Positions 33,691-45,100 of a stretch of DNA of 64,000 nt are shown here, one piece after another. Positions within the stretch are counted from its first letter, which is position 1. The number at the start of each line of letters is the position of its first letter. The stretch is from Soehngenia sp. GTDB taxonomy: Bacteria; Bacillota; Clostridia; Tissierellales; Tissierellaceae. A program made the position numbers and the translations under genes. The stretch is taken from the NCBI GenBank assembly GCA_024637045.1, contig JAGXFX010000004.1, positions 1 to 64,000 on the forward strand, given 5' to 3'. The notes under the pieces are model-generated. The model ran no database searches and was not told the origin of the DNA. It worked only from the letters and a program-made list of their open reading frames with translations.

Positions 33691-33916
33691 GTCCTAACCC
33701 AGTGAACGAAGAATTGAGTGAACTGTTGGTAGGACAAACGCAACGAATGCCAATTTCATGGACTGAAAGGAACATGAAATTGTGCAATGAGACTGAGGAA
33801 AATGTCCTAACCCAGTGAACGAAGAATTGAGTGAACTGTTGGTAGGACAAACGCAACAAATCCCAATTTCATAGACTGAGGGGAAAATGAAATTGTGCAA
33901 TGAGACTGCGGAAACC
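33691..33916 (+). repeat. Two tandem 113-bp imperfect repeats between the T-box and hom
   Basis: Units 33691-33803 and 33804-33916; the first 54 bases are identical, and about a dozen differences follow. Each unit can fold into two hairpins: GTCCTA/TAGGAC with inner ACCCAGT/ACTGTTGGT, and CAATTTCAT/ATGAAATTG. A conserved tail TGTGCAATGAGACTG follows. No open frame with a ribosome site is seen. The remaining gap to hom (33917-34002) holds only the AAGGAGG ribosome site and a TATAAT at about 33927. Confidence 0.85.
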
Positions 33917-34002
33917 TAATAGTAATATAATATGGGATTGAAATATGCCACTTAGCATAGATTCAATTGAGAGCTGCTTGTTAATAATAAGGAGGAAATG
34001 AA

Positions 34003-35211
34003 ATGGTTAGTATCGGATTACTTGGGTTTGGAACAGTCGGACAAGGTATATACAGGATTCTACAGGACAAGAGTGAAGAATTGAGAGCCTTGCTTGGAAC
34101 AGAAATTGAAATAAAAAGCATATTGGTAAGAGACCTTTACAAGGAAAGAAAAACTGAAGTTCCCTTAAGTAAATTGACTCTTAATCCAGAGGACATCGTA
34201 GGAGATGATGATATAGATATAATCATTGAGGTAACAGGCGATGTGGACCTAAGCTACAGATATATTAGCCAGGCATTTGAGAGAGGAAAGCATGTAGTAA
34301 CAGTAAATAAGGCTGTTGTATCAGCATATTTTGAGGAGCTTTCACACTTGGCTGAGGAGAATGATGTGTTCTTCCTTTATGAAGCAAGTGTTGCAGGCGG
34401 GGTTCCCGTTTTAAAACCACTAAAAGACCACATCAGAACGAATAATATATCAAAGGTTCAAGGAATACTCAATGGAACCTGCAATTATATCCTAACAAGA
34501 ATGACAGAGGAAGGGCTTGCATATGAGGATGTTCTTAGGGAAGCTCAGAATTTGGGTTATGCAGAGGCTAATCCTTCATCGGATGTTGAAGGAACTGATA
34601 CCATGAGAAAACTCAGGATACTTTCGACTTTAGCTCTTGGGGCTTCTGTAACTGAAGATGATATAATCTGTGATGGAATCGATTCAATATCAGATCTTGA
34701 TATAAGTCTCCTAAGAGAGATGGGGAGAAAAGCAAAGCTTATTGCTGAAGCCCGTTTAGTTGAAGGAGGATACCAGGCAATAGTACAGCCGAAAGCTGTT
34801 CCGGTTGGGAGTTATTTTTCATGGGTAAACGGAGCGGACAACAGCGTGTCCATTGTGGGTAAATATTCAGGAGTTCTTGGATTTCAGGGGCCTGGGGCAG
34901 GAATGTATCCAACTGCAAATGCAATTTTGACAGACGTCATTGATTGCATCCTGCAGACACAGAAAAAGACAAGCCCATTGAGAGGTAGAAGGCTTGAAAA
35001 TAGAAATGAGGATATTAGGGGAAATTATTATCTGCGAATATCAGATTGCGATGAATCCATGAAAATACCGAAGGAATACATCAAAGAGATTATCCATGAC
35101 AAAGGTGGGGACTTTGCATTTATTACTGAAGAAATGAAGCTTCACGATCTTTTGTATAAGCTTGCAGAGTACGAAGATAAACCTTTTTCACTTATTGCAA
35201 TGGAAGATTAG
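34003..35211 (+). CDS. hom: Homoserine dehydrogenase
   Basis: NAD(P)-dependent reduction of aspartate semialdehyde to homoserine, 402 aa. The N-terminal Rossmann loop is LLGFGTVGQGIYRIL; KHVVTVNKAVVSAY, VAGGVPVLKPLKDH and GILNGTCNYILTRM form the catalytic domain. The C-terminal region is a shortened ACT-like part (NYYLRISDCDESMKIPKEYIKEI), the usual site of threonine feedback. AAGGAGG precedes the ATG. First gene of hom-thrC-thrB under the T-box. Confidence 0.96.
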   Translation: MVSIGLLGFGTVGQGIYRILQDKSEELRALLGTEIEIKSILVRDLYKERKTEVPLSKLTLNPEDIVGDDDIDIIIEVTGDVDLSYRYISQAFERGKHVVTVNKAVVSAYFEELSHLAEENDVFFLYEASVAGGVPVLKPLKDHIRTNNISKVQGILNGTCNYILTRMTEEGLAYEDVLREAQNLGYAEANPSSDVEGTDTMRKLRILSTLALGASVTEDDIICDGIDSISDLDISLLREMGRKAKLIAEARLVEGGYQAIVQPKAVPVGSYFSWVNGADNSVSIVGKYSGVLGFQGPGAGMYPTANAILTDVIDCILQTQKKTSPLRGRRLENRNEDIRGNYYLRISDCDESMKIPKEYIKEIIHDKGGDFAFITEEMKLHDLLYKLAEYEDKPFSLIAMED

Positions 35212-35220
35212 GAGGGGAAG

Positions 35221-36702
35221 ATGAAATACTACAGCACTAGAAACAAGGAAAACAAGGTTTCCTCAATGGAGGCCATCATAAAGGGAATTGCAGAGGATGG
35301 AGGACTATTTGTACCGGAGAGCATCCCGACACTGCCTGAATTAGAAAACCTGAAGAACCTGTCTTACAAAGAGTTGGCAAAATTGATTATTGGAATGTAT
35401 TTTGATGATTATCCGCAGGAGGATATAAATGCATCCATAAACGGTGCATATGGAGAGAAATTCGGGAACATGGAACCTGTAAAACTTGTGGAAAAAGACG
35501 GAGTGCATTTTCTGGAGCTTTTTCACGGGCCTACACTTGCATTTAAGGATATGGCTCTTACAATACTACCATATCTTATGAGAGCAGCTCTTCTAAATAA
35601 GGGAATCAAGCAAGAGGTAGTGATACTTACTGCAACATCAGGAGACACAGGCAAAGCTGCTCTGGAAGGCTTTAAAGATGTCCCGGGTGTAAATGTAGTG
35701 GTCTTCTATCCTAAGGATGGAGTAAGTGAAATGCAGAGACTTCAAATGATTACTCAAATAGGAAAAAATACCCACGTGGTGGCAATAGAAGGAAATTTTG
35801 ACGATGCACAAAAGGGAGTCAAGGATATTTTTGGAGATGTTGAATACAACAAGGAGCTTAAAGAGAGGGGCTACGTATTGTCATCAGCAAATTCAATAAA
35901 CATCGGAAGGTTGATTCCTCAGGTAGTATACTATGTTTACGGATATTTGAATCTGCTTAAGGAAGGGAAAATCAAAAACAATCAGGAAATAAATGTAGTT
36001 GTACCCACTGGAAACTTTGGGAATATACTCGCAGCATATTATGCAAAGAAAATGGGACTTCCCGTCGACAGGTTGATATGTGCATCAAACGACAATAAGG
36101 TCTTGACTGACTTCTTCGAGACAGGAGAATATGACAAGGGAAGAGAGCTTCTGCTTACATCTTCCCCATCAATGGATATTTTGGTATCAAGCAATCTGGA
36201 ACGGTTCCTATTCCATATTTCAGGTGAAGACCAATCTGCGATTAAAGATATGATGGAAAAGCTTACAAAGGAAGGCTCATTCAGATGGTCCGACTTTAGC
36301 AAAGAGGAAATTTATGGTGAATTTGCAGATGAAAGGGAAGTTTCTTCAAGTATTGATCAAATGTATGGAGGGGAAGGGTATGTTATGGATCCCCATACAG
36401 CAGTTGCATACAGCGTATATAAAAAGTTTTTAAAGGAAACAGGAGATGATAAGCCAGCAATTATTGCATCCACTGCAAGCCCATTTAAATTCCCTGACAA
36501 GGTTATCGCTTCAATGGGTGAGCATATTCCTGAGAATCTGTTTAAGGGAATAGAAATTATTGCGGATGCAATGAAGGCAGAAATTCCTTCCCAAGTTTCA
36601 GAACTTGAAAGGCTTCCTGTATTGCACAGACAGACATGTAAAAAGGAAGAGATGAAGGGTGCAGTCCTTCAGCTTCTTCAGGGAGGAGAGACAAATGATT
36701 AA
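35221..36702 (+). CDS. thrC: Threonine synthase
   Basis: PLP enzyme converting phosphohomoserine to threonine, 493 aa, the longer (yeast/E. coli-like) class. The N-terminus MKYYSTRNKENKVSSMEAII is typical. The PLP lysine is Lys109 in GPTLAFKDMAL, followed by TATSGDTGKAALEGF and the phosphate-binding VVPTGNFGNILAAYYAK. It begins nine bases after hom and overlaps thrB by eight bases. Confidence 0.96.
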   Translation: MKYYSTRNKENKVSSMEAIIKGIAEDGGLFVPESIPTLPELENLKNLSYKELAKLIIGMYFDDYPQEDINASINGAYGEKFGNMEPVKLVEKDGVHFLELFHGPTLAFKDMALTILPYLMRAALLNKGIKQEVVILTATSGDTGKAALEGFKDVPGVNVVVFYPKDGVSEMQRLQMITQIGKNTHVVAIEGNFDDAQKGVKDIFGDVEYNKELKERGYVLSSANSINIGRLIPQVVYYVYGYLNLLKEGKIKNNQEINVVVPTGNFGNILAAYYAKKMGLPVDRLICASNDNKVLTDFFETGEYDKGRELLLTSSPSMDILVSSNLERFLFHISGEDQSAIKDMMEKLTKEGSFRWSDFSKEEIYGEFADEREVSSSIDQMYGGEGYVMDPHTAVAYSVYKKFLKETGDDKPAIIASTASPFKFPDKVIASMGEHIPENLFKGIEIIADAMKAEIPSQVSELERLPVLHRQTCKKEEMKGAVLQLLQGGETND

Positions 36703-37549
36703 GATACGAGTGCCTGCAACAAGTGCTAACCTTGGCCCAGGTTTTGATGTTATGGGTCTTGCGATAGACAGATACAATGAGTTTTCATTCAAGGCGAATG
36801 CCGGATCCACAAAGATAGACAATATGGTGCATGAGGGATACAACATGGTGTTCGAGCATCTTGGAATAGAGCCGGAGCCTGTGGAGATTACAATAGATGC
36901 TGAAATTCCAATCGCAAGAGGTCTTGGTTCATCTTCCTCCTGTATAATCGGGGGAATGATGGGTGCCAATGAAATGCTGGGCAACCCTCTTGAAAGAAAG
37001 GATATACTAAGGATCGCAACCTACATGGAAGGCCATCCGGACAATGTTACACCAGCTCTGCTGGGAGGAGTTGTGATTTCAGCCATGGAGGAAGGAGAGG
37101 TATACAGCATCAGAATCCCTCTAAAAAATAGCTATGACTTCATAACCATTGTCCCTGATTATCACCTTCCCACTGAGAAGGCAAGGGCGGCTTTGCCAGA
37201 ACGAATTCCCCGCAATGATGCCATTTACAATGTAAGCCGTGCAACCCTTCTAGTATCTGCCCTAATGACAGGTCAGGATGAGATGATCAGGATAGGATTT
37301 CAGGATAAGATGCACCAGCCCTACAGGGGTGACCTAATGCCGGGCTTTGATAAGGTAATGGCTGCGGTTGGTGAATTGGGAGTTTTGGGTTCATACCTTA
37401 GCGGAGCCGGATCCACAATCATGTGCATTGCAAAGGAAGGGGAAGATCAGGTCTTCAGCAATGTCTCCCAGTTCATTAGGGAGGAGTTTCCAAGTTGGGA
37501 TGTCTACAGACACAAGCTTGAAAATGAAGGTGCGAAAAGAATATTGTAA
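36695..37549 (+). CDS. thrB: Homoserine kinase
   Basis: GHMP-family kinase, 284 aa, phosphorylating homoserine for ThrC. The N-terminus IKIRVPATSANLGPGFDVMGLA and the ATP loop PIARGLGSSSSCIIGG are diagnostic; LSGAGSTIMCIA is the C-terminal GHMP motif. ATG 36695 has GGGAGGAGAG upstream and lies within the thrC stop region (coupled translation). The promoter of the next unit overlaps its stop codon. Confidence 0.96.
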   Translation: MIKIRVPATSANLGPGFDVMGLAIDRYNEFSFKANAGSTKIDNMVHEGYNMVFEHLGIEPEPVEITIDAEIPIARGLGSSSSCIIGGMMGANEMLGNPLERKDILRIATYMEGHPDNVTPALLGGVVISAMEEGEVYSIRIPLKNSYDFITIVPDYHLPTEKARAALPERIPRNDAIYNVSRATLLVSALMTGQDEMIRIGFQDKMHQPYRGDLMPGFDKVMAAVGELGVLGSYLSGAGSTIMCIAKEGEDQVFSNVSQFIREEFPSWDVYRHKLENEGAKRIL

Positions 37550-37579
37550 TTGACCTTTGGGCTGTAGAAAGGTTATAAT
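37550..37579 (+). promoter_or_regulatory. Promoter of the fluoride-riboswitch unit
   Basis: TTGACC (37550-37555), an 18-base spacer and TATAAT (37574-37579), directly after the thrB stop. It gives a transcript starting near 37587, about 25 bases before the aptamer. Confidence 0.8.
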
Positions 37580-37611
37580 TGGTTATGAAATATAAAAAGC
37601 AATTGATATAT

Positions 37612-37692
37612 AGGTGATGGGGTTCACCATTGAATGCTACGGCTAATGACTCCTGTCTGGGACTGTAATAAGTCCTTGGCAGGAGTTTTTTG
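37612..37692 (+). promoter_or_regulatory. Fluoride riboswitch (crcB motif) with terminator
   Basis: The aptamer has the class signature: AGGTGATGGGGTTCACC (37612-37627, a short hairpin with the conserved GAUGG), then a short stem and CTAATGACTCCT (37643-37654). The terminator uses the aptamer end: ACTCCTGTC (37649-37657) pairs with GGCAGGAGT (37678-37686), with an inner GGACT/AGTCC stem and six Ts. Fluoride binding would stop terminator formation and allow the downstream antiporter gene to be made. Confidence 0.9.
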
Positions 37693-37717
37693 GTATCTTA
37701 TTTTGGGAGGAATTATA

Positions 37718-38902
37718 ATGGCAACTAGTTTAGGAATTATAACAATATTAGGTCTGGCAGCTAACTGGATAATGGATAAGCTTAATATTCCTGGTCTACT
37801 GGGGATGCTTCTCGTGGGAATTGCAATGGGACCAAACGGACTGGATTTTATTAGCCCGGAGCTTATGAGAGTATCAGCGGACTTTAGGGAAATAGCACTG
37901 ATTATCATACTTTTAAGGGCAGGACTTGGTTTGGACTGGGATGTACTTAAGAAAGTAGGAAGACCTGCTTTGGGCCTTAGCTTTATCCCGGGAGTTCTTG
38001 AAGGTGTTACGATAATGTTTGTTTCCACGTTGATATTTGATTTTACACTGATTCAGGGAGGAATATTAGGGTTTATTATAGCTGCAGTATCTCCGGCTGT
38101 GGTAGTTCCCGCCATGCTTCAGTTGAAGGACGAAAAGAGAGGTGAAGACAAGAATATTCCAACATTGATACTTGCAGGAGCATCACTTGATGATATTGTG
38201 GCAATAACAATTTTTACAAGCTTTCTTGGACTATATGGTGGTCAAGATATCAATTTGGCAGGTCAGCTGCTCCAGATTCCCCTGTCAATAATCACAGGAA
38301 TTGGAATTGGATCTATTGTAGGTCTTGTTTTTGTGAGGATATTTGAGACTCATCATATAAGGGATACAAAAAAGGTTCTGATGATTCTTGGTGCTGCAAT
38401 CCTACTAATGGGATTTGAAGAGCTTGTTTCAGGAAGGATGCCATTTTCCGGATTTCTTGGAGTCATGACAATCGGATTTGTAATACTGTTAAAGAGAGGC
38501 ATTGTGGCCAAGCGGCTGTCAGTAAAGTTCAACAAGATATGGATACTTGCGGAAATTCTATTATTTGTTCTTGTTGGAGCACAGGTGGATATAAACCTGA
38601 CCATCCATGCAGGTGGATGGGGACTGTTGATAATTGCAGCAGGTCTAGTTCTAAGATCTCTAGGGGTATATATTGCGCTGCTTGGCACTGAACTTAATAA
38701 AAAGGAAAAACTGTTCTGTGCAGTGGCATATACTCCAAAGGCAACAGTACAGGCGGCAATAGGAGCGGTACCTCTTGCATATGGAGTCCAGGGAGGAGAA
38801 CTGATACTTTCAATGGCTGTTCTTTCAATAGTTGTGACAGCTCCTCTAGGTTCTTTGGGTATAAGGAATATGAAGAGACATTTAAGCTCGGAAACAGAAT
38901 AA
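37718..38902 (+). CDS. Cation:proton antiporter (CPA family) under fluoride control
   Basis: A 394-residue membrane transporter with 11-13 helices. The Na+/H+ exchanger-type core is visible: NIPGLLGMLLVGIAMGPNGLD, LIIILLRAGLGLDWDVL, AVSPAVVVPAMLQL and ASLDDIVAITIFTSF, the last carrying the paired acidic residues of the CPA ion site. ATG 37718 follows GGGAGG; the frame open from 37634 runs through the riboswitch and is not used. Antiporter-type genes are known members of fluoride-riboswitch regulons, so it may protect against fluoride or the linked acid load. No crcB/fluc or eriC gene is in the window. Confidence 0.9.
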   Translation: MATSLGIITILGLAANWIMDKLNIPGLLGMLLVGIAMGPNGLDFISPELMRVSADFREIALIIILLRAGLGLDWDVLKKVGRPALGLSFIPGVLEGVTIMFVSTLIFDFTLIQGGILGFIIAAVSPAVVVPAMLQLKDEKRGEDKNIPTLILAGASLDDIVAITIFTSFLGLYGGQDINLAGQLLQIPLSIITGIGIGSIVGLVFVRIFETHHIRDTKKVLMILGAAILLMGFEELVSGRMPFSGFLGVMTIGFVILLKRGIVAKRLSVKFNKIWILAEILLFVLVGAQVDINLTIHAGGWGLLIIAAGLVLRSLGVYIALLGTELNKKEKLFCAVAYTPKATVQAAIGAVPLAYGVQGGELILSMAVLSIVVTAPLGSLGIRNMKRHLSSETE

Positions 38903-38921
38903 GACAAAAGGAGGGAGAACA

Positions 38922-39110
38922 GTGACAAACAAAAAAGGGATACTGGTATTAATTATATCAATTTTGATCCTAGGACTAATTTATTATTTTCTTCCTGAGA
39001 GGATTCCGGTACTATTTTGGCTTACAGGGAATTATCTATACGCTCCAAGGGAGTTTGTATTTGCCTTTGCAATCATACCTTATGTTGTTTATAAGACTTG
39101 GTGGAGCTAA
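38922..39110 (+). CDS. 62-residue two-pass membrane protein
   Basis: Starts with GTG 38922 behind AAGGAGGGAG, 19 bases after the antiporter. Hydrophobic segments at about 7-25 and 36-58 are joined by PERIPVLFWLTGNYLYAPRE. It probably shares the fluoride-controlled transcript and could be a small partner of the antiporter. No family recognised. Confidence 0.7.
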   Translation: MTNKKGILVLIISILILGLIYYFLPERIPVLFWLTGNYLYAPREFVFAFAIIPYVVYKTWWS

Positions 39111-39193
39111 AGAATTATGGGTTTATGTATATGATATGTCGGGTAAATAGATACCACCAGAAATAACGTTTGTTTATTAAAGGAGTCCTTACT

Positions 39194-42100
39194 ATGATAA
39201 CACCAGAAGTAAAGTCAAATATTGTAAAGCTTGCAACAGAGAGCAATGTAGAATATAGAAAGCAGCGTATTGGAAAACTTATATCCAGTATGGAGGATAA
39301 CTTTAATGAGATTACCAAAACCTATAATGATCTATCTGATATAGTTTCAAGGGAAGATGATTTGATTTTAGGCATATCCTGGGTTTTAGACAATTATTAT
39401 AAGGTAGAAGAAGAGTACAGTAAATTGAAAATATCCTCAATTAAAAAAGACAAGTTGCTTCTTGGGATATTGACCAATACAATTTTCAAAGGTTACCCTC
39501 AGATTTATAATATTGCTTTAGAATTAATTGAAAGTACCAAAGGCAATTTTGACGAAAACACAGTTATAGACATCTTAAAAACCTATCAAAACATTAAGAT
39601 ATTATCCATAGAAGAGATATGGATTTTTAATACTATGCTTATTATTGCTATTATTGAAAAGATAAATGAAGAATCAACGGAAATATTAAAGGCACAAGAA
39701 AGTAAGCTTAGAGCAATATCTATATCTACAGAAGATCCAGAAATAGTTTTAGCTAACCTAAAAAAAGAATTTGAAGGTAATCCAACCCTGTCTCCAATAT
39801 ACATTGAAACATTATATAAAAGATTGATTAAGAATCAAAAAACATATTCAAAATCATTTGATTTTTTGGATTCAAAACTTAAAGAAAGAAATACAGACTT
39901 GGAAAACACTATATCTCTTTCTCATGTTAGCCAATCGAGTACGAATATATATATAGGATATCTTTTCTCATCATTAAATAAAGTTTCTAGATTCAACTGG
40001 AAAGTCATCTTCGAAGAGGTTTCTATTGTCGAGAATATTTTAAGGGATGATCCCTCTGGTATATATAGTCAAATGGATTTCAATTCAAGAGATTACTATA
40101 GAACAAAACTTGAACAACTCGCCCAGAAATATGATATTGAGGAAATTGAAGTTGCATCTGAAGCAGTAAAATTATCCAAAGAAAATAGTGAAACATCAAA
40201 AGGACAGCATATTGGATATTATATTATAGGAAAAGGGGAAAAAGATTTAATTGAAAGTTTAAATCTAAAAATGAAATTTAAACTAAAGAAAAAACAGCTA
40301 CCATATATTTATATAACAATTATATCTATACTGGCTTTGCTTTCATTTACTTTCTTATTCCAATATTTTATTGGAATAAATCATAGTATTGCAGCTGCTA
40401 TATTATTGAGCCTAATGCTTAGTATACTGGCAAGTGATTTTTATGTAAAACTATTAAATTATTTTTTACAAAAAATATATCCTATTAACTTTTTGCCGAA
40501 ATTAGAATTCGAAAAAGATATTCCTTCAAAATATAAAACATTTGTTGTTATACCTACACTTATAACTTCTGAAGAACACGTTGAGGATATTTTTGAAAAA
40601 ATGGAAGAGTATTATCTTGCAAACAAATCTAAAAACTTGTATTTTGCTCTTCTTGGTGAATTTGTGGACTCAAATACTGAATTTGAAGAAAAAGACGATA
40701 TCCTCATAAAAACTGCAAAAGATAAAATCAAAGAATTGAATAAGAAATACAGTACATCAGACACTATTTTCTATTACCTTCAAAGAAAACGTCAGTATAA
40801 CAAGAAACAAGGAAAATGGATATGCTGGGAAAGAAAAAGAGGTTCTCTTACAGATTTTAACAACTTGATTCTAGGCTATAAGAATATTTCTCACAAAGTC
40901 ATATCATCTGATATTTCACATCTTATAGGAAAAATCAAATATGTAATAACCCTTGATGAAGATACTAAATTACCGATAGATTCTGCTAAAAAACTTATAG
41001 GAACCATATCCCATCCTCTAAACGAGGCTGTATATGATGACGAAAAAGAGAAGGTTGTTGAAGGTTATGGAGTTATACAACCAAATGTAAGTATAGGATT
41101 GGAGTCTTCATACGTTTCAAAATTTACTAAAATATATGCTCGTACTTCTGGTTCCAGTATATATGTAGAAGGCTTTTCAGATTTATATCAGGATGTTTTT
41201 AATGCAGGAATATTTTATGGGAAAGGAATTTATAATTTAGAAATATTCTCTAAGATTTTGAATGAAGCTATACCTCAGAATAAAGTACTAAGTCACGATC
41301 TTCTTGAAGGTAGCCATATTCATGTAGCTTTTGCTTCTGATATAAATATTGTCGATACATACCCTACAAAATATACATCTTATTTATTAAGACTTCACAG
41401 ATGGATTAGAGGAGATTGGCAGCTTGTATCATGGCTATTTCCAAGAGTTAAAGATTCAAATAATGTGCTTATAAAAAATCCTATTTCTCTCCTAAGCAAG
41501 TGGAAAATATTTGACAATTTGAGAAGGAGTTTAATCTCTATAGCCCTTTATGCATTTATAATAGGGTTGTTTACTTTTCTTCCGAAACCGCTTTATATTT
41601 GGGTTTTATTTGGTTTGGCAGTTGTTTTCTTGCCTTTAATCCTAGAGGCGATAGAGAGTATAATCGTTAAAAAAACATATAAACCTCATGATAAGTATAT
41701 AAAAAGGAAAAATATAAAATTTAATCTAAAGGGGTCTTTCCAATACACTTTAATACAGCTGGTATTTTTACCGCTTGAAGCTTCTATTACTCTTTCAGCC
41801 ATAATTATTTCATTATATCGGGTTCTAGTATCCAAAAAAAATCTTTTGGAATGGACAACATCTGCTGTTTCTGAAATGAAAACAAAAAACAGCCTACAAA
41901 ATCTTATGAAAAAAATGAAAGCCGTTTATATGGGGATAATAGGGTTTTTAGTGTTAGTATACATTCTAAGACCAGACCTATTGATTGCTGCACTGATTGT
42001 ATCTTTTATATGGGGTCTATCTCCATATTTGATTTTTTTGCTAGATGAAAAAGAAATAAAAAAAATAGAACCAACAAAAGAAGAGCTGAGTGTTATGAGA

Positions 42101-45100
42101 AAAGATGCTCGTAAAATTTGGTCCTATTTTGAAGATTTCTCTAGAAAGAATACAAACTATTTGCCACCTGATAACTATCAAGAATATCCACCAAAAAAAA
42201 TAGCCGAAAGAACTTCTCCTACAAATATTGGATTAGGTCTATTAGCCATAATTTCTGCAAGAGATCTAGGGTTTTTACCTATTACCAGAGCTATCACAAG
42301 TATTAGACAAATGCTTTCTACCATAGATAAGCTTGAAAAATGGAATGGAAATCTTTATAACTGGTACGACACAAGAACCCTCGAAATATTGCGTCCTAAG
42401 TATGTTTCCTCCGTTGATAGTGGTAATTACTTGGGATATCTCATGGTATTAAAACAAAGTCTTATCCAATATAAAGATATGCCTATTATTGATGATGATA
42501 TAGTTCAGGGAATAAAAGAAACTTGTGAATTGGAACAAGACATATCCAAAGAAACCTATGATCTGATTAATTCCTTTGGAGTAATTGAAGGAAAAACATC
42601 CTCCCAATGGATCAGCTTCTTAAAAGATTTAAAATTGCATATCAATCAACAATCAGTTAAAACCATATCTATGATTGATGAATTAATAAATGAGTATGCG
42701 AAATATTTTTCATTGAGACAATATGAAGAGGAGAAAGATTTAGAGAAAAATTCATTATTTATTTATATTGCTCAAGAAATTGGTAAAATTCCTTTGGACT
42801 TATCATTACCAGAGGTTCAAAAATATCATATGGATTTATTGATGGAAATAAGACAGCAAAAAAGAAATATCAATGAAACACCTGATAATATTGTATTAAT
42901 TGAAAACAAAGTTAAATCAATAATTAGCAATATTGATGAAATACTTAGAGATTTAGATGAAATGATTAGAATTATAGATAGATTAGTTGATAGTACTGCT
43001 CTCTATGAGCTGTATGATTACAATAAGAATCTATTTTCTATAGGATATGATTGCGAAAATAATCTAATGACAGATAGTTACTACGATCTTATGGCATCAG
43101 AAGCAAGAACAACAAGTTTTATAGGTATAATTACAAAGCAGGTACCCGTTGAACATTGGTATAAATTAAGCAGAGTATTTACTCTGCATAACAGTCATCG
43201 TACATTGGCATCTTGGTCTGGAACCATGTTTGAATATTTTATGCCTAACTTGATGATGAAGAATTATGAATATAGTATTCTTGATGAAACATATCACTCA
43301 GTTTTGCAGGCGCAAATTGACTATGGCAATTCTAAAAATAAACCCTGGGGAGTTTCAGAATCAGGCTACTATTTCTTTGATTTAGATTTGAATTATCAAT
43401 ACAAGGCCTGTGGTATTCCAAACATTGGATTTAAGAGAGGACTAATAAATGATTATGTGGTTTCTCCTTATTCAACTTACCTTGCACTTAACTTCGATAA
43501 AGAAGCTTGTTTTAGCAACTTGAATATTCTCAGAGCTGAAGGTGCTGAAGGTCCTTATGGATTATATGAAGCTATAGATTACACTCAAGAAAGATTAAAT
43601 CAAAATGAAGATAAAAAAATTGTTAAAAGTTATATGGCTCACCATATGGGAATGAGTTTGCTTTCCATAAATAATTTTATGAATAATAATATTATGCAAG
43701 AAAGGTTTCATTCAAATCCAATAGTAAAAACCGGAGAACTACTTCTAGAAGAGAAACTTCCATACAAAATCTTAATGGTGAAAGAATTAAAAGAAAAAGA
43801 AAAGCAAAAAATAGATATAAAATCCAAAGAGGTTGGACCAATCGGAGTTTATGATGAAAAATATAATGCTATACCTAACTGTCATCTGATATCAAATAAA
43901 AATTATCATGTTATGATTACAAACAATGGGTTTACCTATAGTAAATATCAAGACAAAATGATTACAAGATTTAGAAATCATACAGACCAAAGATATTTCG
44001 GCTATACCTTTTACTTTAAAGATACCGATGATAATAGAGTTTGGTCAGTAGGTAGTGAACCTGTTTTAGATACCCCTAAAAAATACGAAGTAATATATTC
44101 ACTAAACAAGGCAGAAATTATTAGAGAGGATAGTGATATAGATACTCATATGGAAATGTGGATATCAGCAGAAGATAATGTCGAAATGAGGAAAATTACT
44201 CTTATGAATAAAAAATCTACACCTGTAAATATTGAAATAACTAGTTATGCTGAACTAGCTATGACAGAACAAAATGCAGATTTATCTCATCCAGCATTCA
44301 ACAATCTCTTTATATCAACTGAATACGATAAAGAAACGGAAAGCTTAATAGCAGTTAAGAAACCTAGAGAATCTAGTGAACAGGAACTCTATGTGTTTAA
44401 AACCTTTTCAACTGCAAGTAGTGAGTATAGTAGTACGCAATTTGAAACTAACAGAAGTACATTTGTTGGAAGAGGTAGAAATCTGTCAAATCCTATAGCT
44501 TTGGAAAAATTCTTGGATAATACAGAAGGTGTAGTTTTAGAACCAATACTAAGTTTAAGAAATGGTGTAAGAATAGAGGGACATCAAAAGATTCAAATCA
44601 CATATTCCATGGGAGTAGCTGAAAACAGATCAGAAATCAATAAGCTTATAAATAAGTATAAGAACCCATCCATTGTAAAAGAGCAACTTGAATTATCAGA
44701 AATCCAAGCTCAAGTTGAAATGTCATATTTAGATGTAGAAACTGAAGAACTTAAATTATATCAGGCTATGATTTCTCAATTAATATATTTAAGCCCTAAC
44801 AAAAGAAAATACTCAAAGCAGATACTTGAAAACAATTTAGGGCAAGAGGAACTTTGGAAATACGGAATATCTGGAGATAATCCTAGTATACTTTTCAGGA
44901 TATCTTCCATGGAAGAGCAGGAGAATCTTTGGACTCTTATGAAAGGAAAAGAATTTTGGTCTCTAAAAGGTCTTAAGACAGATTTAGTTATACTTAACTA
45001 TCAAGAAGTTAGTTACTATAAAAATCTTGAAGAAGATATTAGAGATATGATCAGTATAATATTTGGCTACAATACAGATCCTCAAAATATAGGGGTGTAT

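Noticed and set aside
33691-33916. The direct repeats as a small CRISPR array
   Set aside because: The units are 113 bp, contiguous, without unique spacers, and no cas genes occur in the window.
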